Source: Xestospongia bergquistia (Eukaryota > Porifera > Demospongiae > Haplosclerida > Petrosiidae). Taken from it: a DNA stretch of 64,000 nt. Every line of letters starts with the position of its first letter. Position 1 is the first letter of the stretch. The DNA lies in the NCBI GenBank assembly GCA_963965975.1, contig OZ014417.1:8259746-8323745 (forward strand). Reading direction: 5' to 3'. Both the position numbers and the translations under genes were made by a program. Below, piece by piece: positions 45,738 through 58,147 of this stretch. The notes beneath the pieces were generated by a model. That model was not told the DNA's origin and made no database searches. It worked only from the letters and a program-made list of their open reading frames with translations.

Positions 45738-47140
45738 ATGAGCTCTATTTTGTCTTCTTTAGTTAATATTGATGAAGAGATACGTCTTGAAAAGGAGACA
45801 TTGGTATGATTATGTATTGTAACATGTCATTTAGTGCTTGTATTGGTTATAGAAAAGAGAATTCGAATGGTTACTACAGACAGAATTAAACCACACACTA
45901 CAAGCTATTGAGAGATGTTTGAATGTTAGTAAATACACTTATATTTGATATGTGTATATTGTTGATAGGAGTGTAGTAAAAAGTTTGCTGTAGTTTTGGA
46001 ACCTTCAACATGTGAGGCGTCCCTATTTGTTATTACTAATTAATTGAAAATTTAATTAATAGTGGTTGATGGACACAAGATATTATTAAGACACCCTCAA
46101 CAGTAATTATATTGATGTTTGTAATTTAATTAAGTATGAGTAATAATTACAGGGGTGAACCAGTTGTATGCATAGCATCTGTTGATGGAGACAAAATATC
46201 GAAAGCAGTTAAGAATTACAAATGTTTGTTTGTGTTAAATGTTAGCTTCTGTTAGGATATCACATTACGGTTGCCGGGGCGACTAGGAGCTGGTAAACCT
46301 TTAAGAACATCTATTAAAGAACATTCAGCTTGGAAGCTACGCCAAGTACAATAACATATAATGTGTGTGGGTGTGTATTTAATAAATTATTCCATCAGAT
46401 CCAAGATTCTGCCAATCAATACATGTTAGCTCATCAACAGTTAAGAAATATGGTGACAAATATTGATAAATTGTCATCACCTCCACTCCTCTGTCAAGTA
46501 GTCTATCCACTACTCAAATTACATATGAAATAATTACACAGGCATTTAGTGAGTTAGCAAGTTGTTTAAGAAAAGCAGAGCAAGTGTTGGTAGTACCACA
46601 GCTACCTTCTGTAGCAGAAATTTACTCTGCAGAACTAAGGGTATATTATGTAAAAATAATTCTATTTTATTTCCTATTGTTAGAGTCATTTTAAACCTGA
46701 GTTACCAGAAGATATTATTGTTCATTTTCATATCAATGCATATCGTTTAGTGTTAACAATTTGTAATATCTCTCAAATTAGTAAACCCATTACAACAGTA
46801 TCTGTAAGTACTATATTATGTAACCAATTTAAATGTAGCAGTGATTTATTAGATGGACCATTCTTTTCAAGTTGGTTCAATATTGTTAGTGAGTTCTCTA
46901 ATATAGAATTATAGTCCATATTTGGTTATGTAGTGAATATGGAGCCAATTATTATGAAGTATCAAGTCATATACAAATTCAATCTCCTGTACCTTGGCTC
47001 TCTGTTGTCTTACAGTGGTTACAAGAAGCACAAGAAATCACACAAGATTTCATTGATAAAGTACATAAATATGAGATCATTTAATTTAATGTAATCATTC
47101 TATAACACAGGTTGAAATCTTCAAAGGCATGAATAAATAG
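45738..47140 (+). CDS. ROGDI: ROGDI (Rav2-like, leucine-zipper protein)
   Basis: Homologue of yeast Rav2, which acts with RAVE/rabconnectin in V-ATPase assembly; mutated in human Kohlschutter-Tonz syndrome. The exons give KREFEWLLQTELNHTLQAIE, ADITLRLPGRLGAGKPLRTS-like sequence, AWKLRQIQDSANQYMLAHQQ, PQLPSVAEIYSAELR, HFKPELPEDIIVHFHINAYR and LVLTICNISQ. The C-terminal part is EVSSHIQIQSPVPWLSVVLQ, then LKDKI-type helix EITQDFIDKVEIFKGMNK. Order and length (about 270 residues) match the family. Start is the ATG at 45738; about ten small introns. It stops shortly after the last helix, a little shorter than the human C-terminus. Confidence 0.88.
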
Positions 47141-48402
47141 GGACAGCCAAATTGAAACCCATACAGCTGTGTATAACTTGTTTTCTCAAACAATTTTCTC
47201 TTTACTTGTGACTTTTATATGATATCTTAATAAGTAAACATTATGATATCATTAATCATTGTTAGCCACATATTGAAGACATATGGTCAACTTGAATACC
47301 CTAAAGCACTATAGTATAGTTCTTAGAAAGTGGTTTACCACTACCTTAGCTGAGAATAAGGCGGGTATTAGACCATGTGTGGGTGGATTAATATTGCTAA
47401 AACAAAGCAGGAAATTGTAATGATATGTACAATGTAATCTATCTTTCCCTCTCTTGACTACCAGGTGTTACAATGATATATAACTCCTCCCTACATGATA
47501 CTCTCTCTGTCCAGGTGCTGCTGGGTCAGGGCATTCTTAGAACTTCTAATCAAATTTAAATATAATATAATATATTATAACAATAAAGGAAATATAATAT
47601 TATAAAAATGTGTTATTAATTTTTATTATCATTTTGATGTGTCCCTTAATATCAGCTGCTGTATGTGGACATGAATATAAGAGAGCTGTGAAAAAAGAAA
47701 CTATAATAATTAATAATAAAATTGAACAGCTTGTTGGAGCCAAACTAATAGGACAACTCTATACATTTACCGCATTACCAGGTGTCCTGGTGAGATGAAA
47801 AGTCTTGAGACAACCTTCTTAGATTGTTTAAGAAACGGAAGTGGCGAGAAATAAACCAAAAATGGTACACGTGTTACAACTACATGAACCACTAACAGAC
47901 GGTTTATTCCCAAAACCTTTGATTTACTGAAATCCTATAGACTTCCTTCAGGTTTGGGTCAATAATTTCAAATTCCATCACTTGTGAGGTTTAGATAACC
48001 GCACGTTGAAAATAGCCCCTAAACTTATCATAGTAGCTTTCCATAAATAATTTCTATTATAATGTTAACAGTAGTGCTGTTCTTGCATTGTTAAAACAAC
48101 TAAAGATGACCTTATACTATAAAAATCATTTTAGTCACAAGCAACTATGAGAAAGTACAGAATAAATGCATTTTTTTAACTGTTATTTGAACTGTGCCTA
48201 CAATTCTTAGAAGATGTTCAGGAAATGATGATTGTGTACTTGTCACAACAAAAAGGAGATAGTTCAGCCAATTACTCCTATCCAATTACCATACTATGCA
48301 TTCCAGTATAGTTGTACAAATGTGGGAAATGTGTGTGAGTGTTACTTAATATGAAGACTACCACACTACTGTGTTCTTTCAATATGGCCTCTTCACAGAC
48401 AG
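47141..48402. other. Gene-poor stretch between ROGDI and the CDP-alcohol transferase gene
   Basis: About 1.26 kb, AT-rich, between two convergent genes. It presumably carries their 3' UTRs; AATAAA-like words occur near 47582. The short open frames here (for example 47610-47798) have no family support and I call no gene. Confidence 0.6.
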
Positions 48403-50104
48403 CTAACTGCCTAGCTGTTGTGACACCTCTTCATTATCTAAGTGATAATGCTTCCCAGGTGGTTTTACTTATGTACTTAACTAATGATAATCAAGTAGTA
48501 TATGAATCTCCTTACCTCAGCTAATAGACACAATAGTCGAGCAGGTACTAAGATCAGTAAAGGTAGGCCCAAGATATATGCATTAATTGGTATGGCTTGC
48601 CTGTGGTAATAGGCATATAGATAGAGTGGTAAACCATGTAGTCCAAATATTACAAGTGCACCAAGAGGGTTATAAAAGCCTGTATGGATGAATAGGATTA
48701 CATGAACAACAAAAGTAATTTGTATATCACTTCTCAGAAAATGTGGATATTACTATATTATGGCTTCTAGTAATATGAATATTGTTAAAGTATATGTTTA
48801 CCATTGGCCATGACTTGTTGTACCCATTGTGGTGTCTTGACTAGGGTATTTTTCCAATCTGGGCCCAGGTTATGTGTACATACAAACACTGTCCATTCTA
48901 TACAGCTAACAAAGAGACCCCACTAAATAGAGAGGATGTAAACAGTAGTTTCCCCTCTTAAATTAATAAGGTGGTAATGATTAATATACTTTTGAAGTGG
49001 TAACTAGTTTGTTAACTTTCAAGATAAATTGCCTACATCTATTATATCTATGAGGACCACATCATAGATAAAACTGGTTTCATAATTTGCTTATAAACCT
49101 TTTGATGTAGATTTATTATACAAACTGGAATGTTCTCCTCCATATTGCAACCATACTAGTGTAAGGTAGTATACAATAGTATTGTGGTGACAAATCTCCT
49201 CCCTTGCTCAAGATATCACATTAGTTTAGTCACTATACTGGATATAATATTACACTTCTTTAGAATTGAACTTTGCCAGATGATCCGTAACTTACTCACA
49301 TGTACTGGTTTGTACTGGTTTGTAATCACATGTACTACTTTGCAACTACATGTCAAGTTTGCCAGATTTATTATCAGTGGTACAATACCTTATAAAGTCT
49401 TGTCCAAAGGACAGTCCTTCCTATGTTATCAACCAAGACATCTAACTAACATAAAATTAATTTTTAAAATAGATAAGATTTGTAACATACCCAAGAACCA
49501 AAGGCAGAACATTGGCTCAGTCGTCTTGCCAAGTAACCATCAATTCCTATTAAATACATCAAAAATATGGTACTATGTCAGGATATAATGCAATTTCTCA
49601 AGAATTAGGAAGCAATACAATTACTATTATATTATAGCCAACAGTTGATTCAGACTCTATCATTATCATCAAAATGAAACACTGACATTTGCCAAAGTTG
49701 ATCTTACCATCCAAAAACATTTGTAATGTATACAATGGTAAAGTGAGGTAGATATTATCAAAGAACACCCAACATGATAGTATTAAACACAGTCGAATAT
49801 ACCCTAATTGTAAAAAAACAATCGTTATACATTTCTTATTAACTAGTAATAATTTTGTTGAACACGGACGATATCACAAGGTCCCACTCTTTAAACACAT
49901 GTTTTGAGTAAATGTTGTGTGCTGAGAAAAACCTTGAAATGGTTAGCACTAATATCATTATCATAATGTAGATATGCATAATACATTAATAAAACGGATA
50001 TTATTAAAATATTAATTAATTAATTAGTAATTATTATTAATTTTTATTGTTAATGAGACTTACTTACCGATAATGTTAGGAATATAAAGAAAAATAGACG
50101 CCAT
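48403..50104 (-). CDS. CDP-alcohol phosphatidyltransferase, CDIPT-like (3' end and one exon unsure)
   Basis: Membrane enzyme that would transfer a phosphatidyl group from CDP-diacylglycerol to an alcohol; the start resembles phosphatidylinositol synthase (MASIFLYIPNIIGYIRLCLI from the ATG at 50104). The family motif is built across exons: QMFLDGIDGYLARRLSQCSA then FGSW, which supplies D-x2-DG-x2-AR-x8-G. The exon with the last two Asp residues is not clear to me between 48.95 and 49.48 kb. Further exons code for hydrophobic sequence: GLFVSCIEWTVFVCTHNLGP and FYNPLGALVIFGLHGLPLYL, ending ARLLCLLAE at 48516. Two terminal exons are possible, stopping at 48403 or 48411. Either this is CDIPT or an invertebrate sister enzyme. 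Confidence 0.68.
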
Positions 50105-50462
50105 TTTTACGCTGTTTCAACAACACACACACCCACTATACCAGTCATTCCATTGCCACATGGCTCTCATAACAACAACAATCTGTACTAGATATTCATA
50201 GCTCAGCAGGAAGTACAAGCGATTATAAAGTGCTGCTGGTGTAAACACTGTACTCCGATAAACGGACTAGTTTGCAGTAAGAGATACTCTTGGGACTTCT
50301 CGAATAATAAAAAGCTTGCAAAGACACTGTATATATATATATATATATTTATATTACTGATTTAGTTCTGCAGAGTTAACGAGGTATGTGTCAGATCTGC
50401 ACTGCTAACTGCATCTTGCTTACAACTATGTTGTATTGCTATGATTTATATATTCTTTACAG

Positions 50463-53423
50463 ATGATGGCTGTATGTGAGAAGATTTCATCATCTCCATC
50501 ATCAAAACAAGAAGAAGAGATTGATGACACTTTTCATGTGTATCCTGTAAACAAAGTGACGACAATTAATGCAGTTCTAGATACAAGGGAGTTATGGCAA
50601 CAATTTGATGCTCTGGGTACTGAAATGATTGTCACTCGCAGAGGACGGTAAATCGAATAGTTACTTGCACACACACACACACATACACTCACACTCACAC
50701 ACACACACACATACACTCACACTCACACACACACACACACACACACACTGGTGATACTATAGTAGCACTCTCCATATTTTAGTTGTAAAATGTTAATAAT
50801 CTGTTAATTGACAAGTCTTGATTTATTTTCATTGATAATGTGTCAGTGCTAATTAAGTTGTCACTTTAAGTAGACATTTGGTTGATGTGTTGATAGCTTT
50901 TCAAAGTATGTAGTAATTATCACCCCACCTTCATTTCCAAGAAGTCTTTTGACTAAAGATTTGTTAGCAAATTGTGACCAGTTATCCACCCACTCTATAT
51001 GTACTGTGTTCTAAACATTGACTTCACTTACTGTAAATTTCTTCAGCTGTTCATGTTGTTTGTTAGATAGTGTATTCAAAATAATCCCCCAAGTGTCTGC
51101 CATTAAACTGACAAGTTGTCACTGCCTGGATAAACCTAACTCTAACAGCTGGTCCTTAGTATTTAATTCAATGTGAAAGTTTGTGTAATATAATTATTAG
51201 AGTACGTAACAAATGCAGTTGCACATCTTGTGGTCAAGCAATGTTCTGTGTTCTATTGTAATGACTAATGATGTCATTGTTTATGTCACTGACTGAAACC
51301 ATTATTGCGCTATATGTCAATATTTCCTACCTTTCCTGGGAGGTAATGAATATAATTAGAGAGCATCTTTTCTTAGAATGAAGAGTGTCAAATACTATGA
51401 TATAGCTAGTACAATGAAGGAGGCCATGCTATGCTTGGCAAGGTTATGACAACTAAGGAAGAAGGAATGTAACCTTCTATTCTCTTCATGTGTTTGTAGC
51501 ATCTGTTGATATAAGGATATGTAAATTCCTAATTTACTATTATGAGATTGTGGGTGTGAAGCCAACTATTATTGTAATTTTAACTGAAATCTAATAATGG
51601 AGACGTGTGACTACTATTAATAGATACTACACATACCACATAGTGGCAGTAATTAGTATTATTACACTTTATGGCTTATTCCATTTATAGGCGAATGTTT
51701 CCTCCAATTAAAGTGGAACTTCACAATTTAAATCCTACATCCTTTTACGTCCTCCTAATGGATCTGGTACCAGTTGACAAATACCGCTATAAATATCAAA
51801 ATTCTAAATGGGTCAAATGTTTTGAAGAAGCTTGTGCTCCTACTCGACTATATATTCATCCAGAATCACCAGCTTTAGGGTCATATTGGATGGATCATGT
51901 TATATCTTTCTACAAACTCAAGTTGACTAATAATCAACTTGACAAAGAGCATGTCAGTTCAGAAAATAACTTGTTACAATTATTACCAATCCTTTTCTCA
52001 TTAATAGATTATTGTTAACAGCATGCATCGTTACCAGCCACGTCTTCATATTGTGGAATCTAGTGATCGCCACAATTTGAATTGGGATGACTTTCATACC
52101 ATTGTTTTTCCTGGGACACAGTTTACAACTGTTACTGCCTATCAAAACGACAAGGTCAGTTCATTATGAGTTAATAGTTGAAGTTATTATTACATTTAAC
52201 AGATTACTCAACTTAAAATTGAGAACAATCCATTTGCTAAAGGATTTAGACAACCTATGTCTCGCAACAGATCACGACCTATTAAATATTCGTAAGTTCT
52301 GTATAATAATACTTTGAAATTGAAGTTGATTTATTTCTGAATAGTGGTAGTCTTTTAAAGTCAAACAGCGAGGCTGGTAGTGATGATAGTACTTCTTGTT
52401 GTAGTAATCCAGTTGTGTGTCCTCCTCTTACTCCAATTCCTCAAGCATTAGAAAACAACTTAATCAGTATGTTAAGAGTAAAACATAATTATATGAATAC
52501 TACATATTTTCCATCTAGTTGGATCACTTAAGCGACATTCCAGTGGTAGTGATGATGAAATAGTGCTTGGTTCTCCATCACAGAAAAAAGTGCGAAGAGT
52601 TTCATCAAGTGATGAGGGGCTAGTTCACGTTACAACTCATGAAAACCCCATTCTGCCACACACAGTGTCACCTTCAAGTTATTCTCCTAATGTTGCTGCT
52701 CCAGTTTATGTTGTCTATACTAATGGTGAAGTCCCTCCTCAGAGACAGACAATAATAGCTCCAAAGCATATTTCAAGTTCTTCACCATCAAAATTGATAG
52801 GTCAAAACGGGTCTAGTGCTTTACAACTTCTACAAATAAATCCTTTCCATAAAAATGGCTCTATCTCTTCAAATGGTATTCTTGAGACAGCTCCAATGGA
52901 ACTAGAGAATGGTCATCACAACAGTAGCAGTGACACTGGTTCATCAGACAGTGAGTCTGACTGTGAACATTCACCAACCATTAATGAGAAATCGAAAACA
53001 AAATGTCATACACACCAGGGTATCCTTCCAGTTATTCAAAGGATCCACACACCTAATACTAATATATTGACCTTACCACAACAGAACATCATTGCTGTTC
53101 ATGCTCCTAGTGTTATTAATGGTGCACATCATCCACAACAGATATTAGTTCCCATCTCTTCAATGCCATCACAAGACAATCATAACATTTTTTTCCCCAC
53201 AGTACTGGGTCCTGCTACACAAGTCAACGGTACAGCCAATGTGATTCAGTTAAGTTATTCTGAAGGTACTCCTGTTTTGCAGACCGTACCATTAGTAGTT
53301 AACAGTAGTCATTCTGTTCCATCTGCAACATCTGCTGCAGGACGTCCATCATTCCAGCTTGTAGCCTTCCCTGGTACATCCAGTCCTTCTCCTCAAGTAA
53401 TTAGTCAACAAGCTCACTGCTGA
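50463..53423 (+). CDS. T-box transcription factor
   Basis: DNA-binding regulator. Start is the ATG at 50463, just after a 5' UTR intron. The T-box spans several exons: RELWQQFDALGTEMIVTRRG, RRMFPPIKVELHNLNPTSFY, VLLMDLVPVDKYRYKYQNSK, RLYIHPESPALGSYWMDHVI, SFYKLKLTNNQLDKEH, IIVNSMHRYQPRLHIVESSD, VFPGTQFTTVTAYQNDKITQ and LKIENNPFAKGFRQ. Some positions suit Tbx4/5 or Tbx1/15/20, but it is too divergent to assign by eye. The last exon (about 52520-53423) encodes a long Ser/Thr/Pro-rich tail, likely a transactivation region. The first coding intron (50650-51690) is long and carries an AC microsatellite. Confidence 0.92.
50669..50750. repeat. (AC)n microsatellite in the T-box first coding intron
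   Basis: Interrupted AC dinucleotide run of about 80 bp with embedded ATACACTCACACTCAC units, 20 bp after a splice donor. The rest of this ~1 kb intron is AT-rich and shows no gene. Confidence 0.9.
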
Positions 53424-53450
53424 CAGTTTTATATGTACTGCTGGTTGTAT

Positions 53451-53705
53451 TTTTTCACTTACTTTTTTCTTTTTTATGATAATTTATTCTTATTGTGAAA
53501 CATTAACAACTTCTCTTTTTACATCTTTGACCTTTAATCTTCAAATCATTTTGGCAGCTTGCTGACAATTTTTGTATATAATGACTGAAAATTTTCACTT
53601 ATTTTTTTTCTTTTTTACAGTAATTTATCCTCCCTTGTTGATGTATTATAGTTACAATATTTTCTAATGTTTTTTGACCTTTAACCTTCTAATTATTTCG
53701 GCGGG
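53451..53705 (+). repeat. Diverged tandem duplication between T-box and CNTD1
   Basis: Two blocks, at about 53451-53560 and 53593-53705, share the order TTTTCACTTA, TTTTTTCTTTTTTA, TAATTTAT, then TTTGACCTTTAA and a C/T-rich end. The first is probably T-box 3' UTR; the second ends in the CNTD1 promoter. Confidence 0.55.
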
Positions 53706-53747
53706 ATGTTTAATTTGCACGGAACTCGTACATGCGCGTAGATAAAA

Positions 53748-54874
53748 ATGGCAGTTTTGAGAAGTTCTGATGGTCGAGCAAATGAATCCTTTGAAAAGTC
53801 AAGTATGCATAAAATGATAGTAGCAATAAATAAACCAAATTATCCATAAAGTATAGCAGGGCTAGTTTCTCTCTTGTTGCAGATCAAGGGACTGCACTCA
53901 AAAGATTACGTAGAAAAAGGCTGTTAGCTGGATCAGAAATGGATGACACCACTTCCTTGCAAACTACCCCTCCAACAGAAAAAAAAGGTTTTATTTTTGG
54001 GTCTCCACCTGAACCTCTCTTTAATCAAGCAAAGCACAATGGTGGATCTGTTGCACTTTTACAGCAGTCTCTACAATCATTAGCTAGCTTGAATGGTAAA
54101 GTCATCAATACAAATAAATGTCAAGGTGTGTTTAGGTCAGAAGATGCTGTGTCTTACTTCATGTATATATGTAATTATTTTAATCTTCCATCTGAAGTCA
54201 AATATCGTGCAATTGAATTATTTCATCGTTTTATGTCTCAACATATTTGTGAGTTGTATGAACACGTTCAATCTTCACAACAAACTTCTAGTCCTATTAA
54301 CTGGGAGACAGTAGAAGGTCGATTAACACATCAGATTACATTGCGAGCATTAAGTTGTGTTCAGCTAGCCAGTAAAATTGGTTTACACTACAAGATTGTC
54401 AGTGTCGGACGAACTCGTTCTTTCTTAGCCAATTGTGGTTTTCGATATACTCCAACTAGTTTGGTTCAATCAGAAATTCGTATCTTAAAGACTCTTAATT
54501 TCCATGTTCATGGTCCCACTCCTCTAGACTATGTTGAGATTTTAATAGAGACACTTGGCCATAATGACTCCTCTTTACCAATAAGTCAATTATATGGTGT
54601 TAGTATGAAAATTTTGGACTTATATTATCTCTGTAGCCAAAAGATTACGAAAATACTTCACACAAAAGAAGGAAGTCATGACACTAATCACCACTCACTT
54701 GAAAATGACTGTTTATTGCTAGCATCAGGTATAATAGCAGCATCTTCTTTTATTCTCAATCACACTAAAAGTGACTATGTTGTAAAGTGCATATCTCAAG
54801 TAACATGTATTATTCCCGATGATATTATGAACTTTGCAGCTGTGCTGGTAGAGTACATTGTAACAGACAACTAA
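53748..54874 (+). CDS. CNTD1: CNTD1, meiotic cyclin-like crossover factor
   Basis: Atypical cyclin, orthologue of C. elegans COSA-1, needed for crossover designation in meiosis. Two exons: a short one from the ATG at 53748 (SDGRANESFEKS), an intron of about 75 bp, and a long exon to 54874. Cyclin-fold sequences match human CNTD1 in order: FRSEDAVSYFMYICNYFNLP, KYRAIELFHRFMSQHICELY, LTHQITLRALSCVQLASKIG, LVQSEIRILKTLNFHVHGPT, PLDYVEILIETLGHND, ILDLYYLCSQKITKIL and CLLLASGIIAASSFILNH. A basic patch (LKRLRRKRLL) near the N-terminus could be a nuclear signal. It is the second plus-strand gene in a row, with 324 bp separating it from the T-box stop, and is convergent with the 7TM gene (56 bp). Confidence 0.92.
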
Positions 54875-54930
54875 AAACAATACTACACTACAATATAAAT
54901 ATTATAAAAATGAGTAATTGAGATGAATAA

Positions 54931-56600
54931 TTAATGATAATAATCCGAAGGAGAGTCATTGCGAACATTAATTAATCCTCGTTGGTCAGGACCAGAATTA
55001 GTGTTCAAACATCTTTTAAATTTTGAACAAAGTTGTCCGGGCCAATCAATAGCACGTCTAAACTCTTTTCTTGACCAACCATATACCAAAGCATTAAGAC
55101 ATCCTTGAAGAGGACCGAATATTGCCTAAAATGTTATATTTTTTTTTTTCTGAGAATACAGTTTGATTTACCTGAAAAAACAATATAACATTATCAATAG
55201 GTTCATTTAATGTGAGGGGTGTTTTTTCTTTCCAAACATCAGCACTGGCAGCAAATGCTAAGACAGAAATGTATTATGATGAATATTAACACAATGACTT
55301 ACCAGGAAATCCACATAATATGAAAATACCTATAAATGCTGAGGTTCTGAGGATCAATTTCTTTATCGTTTTCTTTGCATGAGATTCCAACAAATGAGCT
55401 TAATAATTTTAAAAATTATAGTGATAATAGTACAATAATTATAAACTGACTTGGATGTAACTTTAAAACTTGCCATGCACACCACAATGTTAATGAATAC
55501 AACAACTACAATAATATATTAACACAATGTTACTATTATAACAAGTCTTACTACAATAAGTATAGCTGATATTAGAAATGATGTTCCAATGTAACTAGCA
55601 ATTATCATAGATAATTCCCTAAACTCTGAACGAATAGTATCGTTCTATTAAAGAAAAACATCAAAGCTGTTGCTATGACAACATACTTACGCCATTGTCA
55701 GGACGTGTATTAAAGAAATCGATGAAACACCTAGACAGAAAATTACATGATATTATAATATACATGGACTCTCTCACCAGCAGGCATCATTGGTTGCTTG
55801 TAAACCAACACGAGTTTCTGTAACTGGTAATACGAGCAGTAAGGGTAAACCCCTAGTAAATTATTACATTATAATTATGATAATAAATATTGTACTTACC
55901 AGCATACAAGGTATAGTATGGCAGTCAACAAATGTTTCCACCATCGTGTTTGAGCCTCCTATAATTACATCATAATATAATAAAATGTCACATGACAAGT
56001 ACTAAACTTACTGTCATACGTCCTTTATTATTGTATATTTGTTTCATTTGAACAAAAGCATGGGCAGCATATACAACAGTAAGAAAAAAGGTCACCATAC
56101 TAATAACCTATGTGAATTTGTTGACATTAACATAATACAATATCATGTGCTTACTGTAGTTGCTATAGCTAACACATAACATAGTCCTAAACCAGTTTTA
56201 TATGACCTTTCATTATAGTTATGTAACCATAGTGATCCACCAAAAAGCCAAGTACATGATACAATAAAGTCACCAATTGACAATGTAAAGAGAGGATGGA
56301 TCTGTAATAAGGAGATTAATTCACATGTTGATTAGAAATATACTGACCTCAGCACTGCTTAGTTTACCAGTTAAAAATACTGCTACAATAATTGATGTCG
56401 ATCCAAAAATGCTTTTAAATAGACTTGATGTAGCTGGTCATTTTATATACAACACTTACTCACCTAAATAGTGATCCTATGATTCTAATAACAGCAATAG
56501 GATAAGCCTACATTAAAAGAAGGTCATACACAACAATATTCAGTGATCGAGGACTCACATAATGCGTAGTCTCGTTGAAGATATCGTCGTTACATTCCAT
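54931..56600 (-). CDS. Seven-transmembrane receptor-like protein
   Basis: About 330 residues over roughly ten exons from the ATG at 56600 (MECNDDIFNETTHYAYPIAV). Seven hydrophobic stretches can be read: IIVAVFLTG, LFTLSIGDFIVSCTWLFGG, YVLAIATTVISMVTFFLTVV, HLLTAILYL, IIASYIGTSFLISAILIVVV, TSAFIGIFILCGFPAFA and NVILFFQAIFGPLQGCLNAL. TM7 is followed by VYGWSRKEFRRAI and a Cys-containing tail, a pattern seen in cAMP-receptor-like, GPR157-like and TMEM116-like proteins. There is no DRY motif. Asn glycosylation sites lie in the short N-terminus. The ligand and precise subfamily are unknown. It is divergent from RFC5 with 72 bp between starts. Confidence 0.78.
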
Positions 56601-56654
56601 TACTTCAATACTTGCCTAGGTGTCTCTTCATGTGATTAGCTATCATTATAAGGT

Positions 56655-56660
56655 CACGTG
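56655..56660. promoter_or_regulatory. E-box in the 7TM-RFC5 bidirectional promoter
   Basis: CACGTG lies 13 bp upstream of the RFC5 start codon in a 72-bp shared promoter (context GGTCACGTGATAGC). bHLH-type binding is inferred from the motif only. Confidence 0.35.
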
Positions 56661-56672
56661 ATAGCTGGCAAC

Positions 56673-58046
56673 ATGGCTAATTTACCTTGGTTAGTTGAAA
56701 TGTTATTTCTTTTATCACTTTTAATTTAGGGTAGAAAAATATCGACCTCAACATTTGAATGATTTAATATCTCATAATGAAATTATTACTACAAGTAACA
56801 TATAATGTGTTATAAATCAGTTTTTAGTTGCTTCAATACAGTTCAACGATTTCTTGAGGAAGATCGATTACCTCATCTTCTTTTTTATGGTCCTCCAGGA
56901 ACTGGTAAAACTAGTACAATATTAGCTTGTGCAAAAATGATATTTGCTCCATCAGAACTGAGTTCAATGGTTTTAGAGGTATCGATGTAACCACACCCAT
57001 TTTAATATAACTATTATACGTAGTTAAATGCTTCTGATGACTGTGGTATTAATGTTGTCAGAGGACCTATATTAAATTTTGCTAGTACTCGGACCATATT
57101 TCGTTCTGGATTTAAATTAATTATTTTAGATGAAGCAGATGCTATGACTCGAGATGCCCAAAATGCTTTAAGACGAAGTATGTTGTTATAATTTTAACTA
57201 TAATACATATCTTTTAGTAATAGAAAAATATACAGAAAATGTTCGATTTTGTCTCATTTGTAATTATTTATCAAAGATCATACCAGCTGTACAATCAAGA
57301 TGTACACGATTTCGTTTTGGTCCTTTAACACCAGATCAAATGATATCACGATTACATTATATCATTCAACAAGAGCAGTATGTTATTTTTGTTCATAAGT
57401 ATCATTTGTTTGTCTGCACGTAGTATTGCAACAAGTGAGGATGGTATAGAGAGTGTTATTACATTATCACAAGGAGACATGAGAAGAGCCCTCAATATAT
57501 TACAGGTTCATAATAATAAAGATTACAGGGGCAGCACTCATTTTTAATAGAGTACTTCAATGGCTTATAATGAGGTCAACAAACTGTCTGTGTATTTGTG
57601 TACTGGTCAACCATTACCTGAAGATATTACACAGATTGTAGAATGGATGTTGAGTGATGACTTTGTCACAGCTTATCAAAGTGAGAATAGTTTGTATGTT
57701 CAATTGTTTATGCTAACATAGAGATTACTCATCTCAAAGTGAGCCAAGGGCTAGCATTACAAGATATTTTGACAGAAGTTCATTGTTATGTACACAGAGG
57801 TAAAGTTATTGATAAAATGTGCTCATTTTGCTCTATAATTAGTGGAATTTCCTTCTCGAGTGAAAATGAATTTGCTTAGCAAGATGTCTAACATTGAGTG
57901 AGTTGTCATCAACTCTAAAATGCTAGTATATTAATTTAATATCTAGATATCATTTATCAGCAGGAACATCTGAAAAAATACAGTTAGGTGCACTAGTTGG
58001 AGCATTTCAAAGTGTTCGTGACCTTGTTGTTAAAAGTGCTAATTAA
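56673..58046 (+). CDS. RFC5: Replication factor C subunit 5
   Basis: AAA+ ATPase subunit of the clamp loader that places PCNA on DNA. Start is the ATG at 56673 ([20 protein letters not shown]). RFC boxes in order: [20 protein letters not shown] (Walker A), [38 protein letters not shown] (DEAD-type Walker B), [20 protein letters not shown] (sensor 1), [16 protein letters not shown] (SRC arginine finger), [16 protein letters not shown] (sensor 2). The C-terminal collar domain follows ([35 protein letters not shown]). DEAD and SRC fit RFC5, not RFC1. About nine small introns. It is convergent with SHP2 (101 bp). Confidence 0.96.
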
Positions 58047-58147
58047 AAGTTATTACACTCAAATAATCTAGAAATGACTTCACACAATGATTCAATAGAA
58101 TTATATATATATAGCATATGTATATTAGGAAGAGTCTATGAAAGAGT

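Noticed and set aside
47610..47798. Possible small secreted protein between ROGDI and the transferase gene
   Set aside because: 62 codons with a hydrophobic start but no cysteine pattern, no splice-supported extension and no recognised family.
49184..49588. 134-codon plus-strand open frame
   Set aside because: No family features, Cys/Leu-rich low-complexity reading, and it overlaps the opposite-strand CDP-alcohol transferase exon with the DGIDGYLARR motif.
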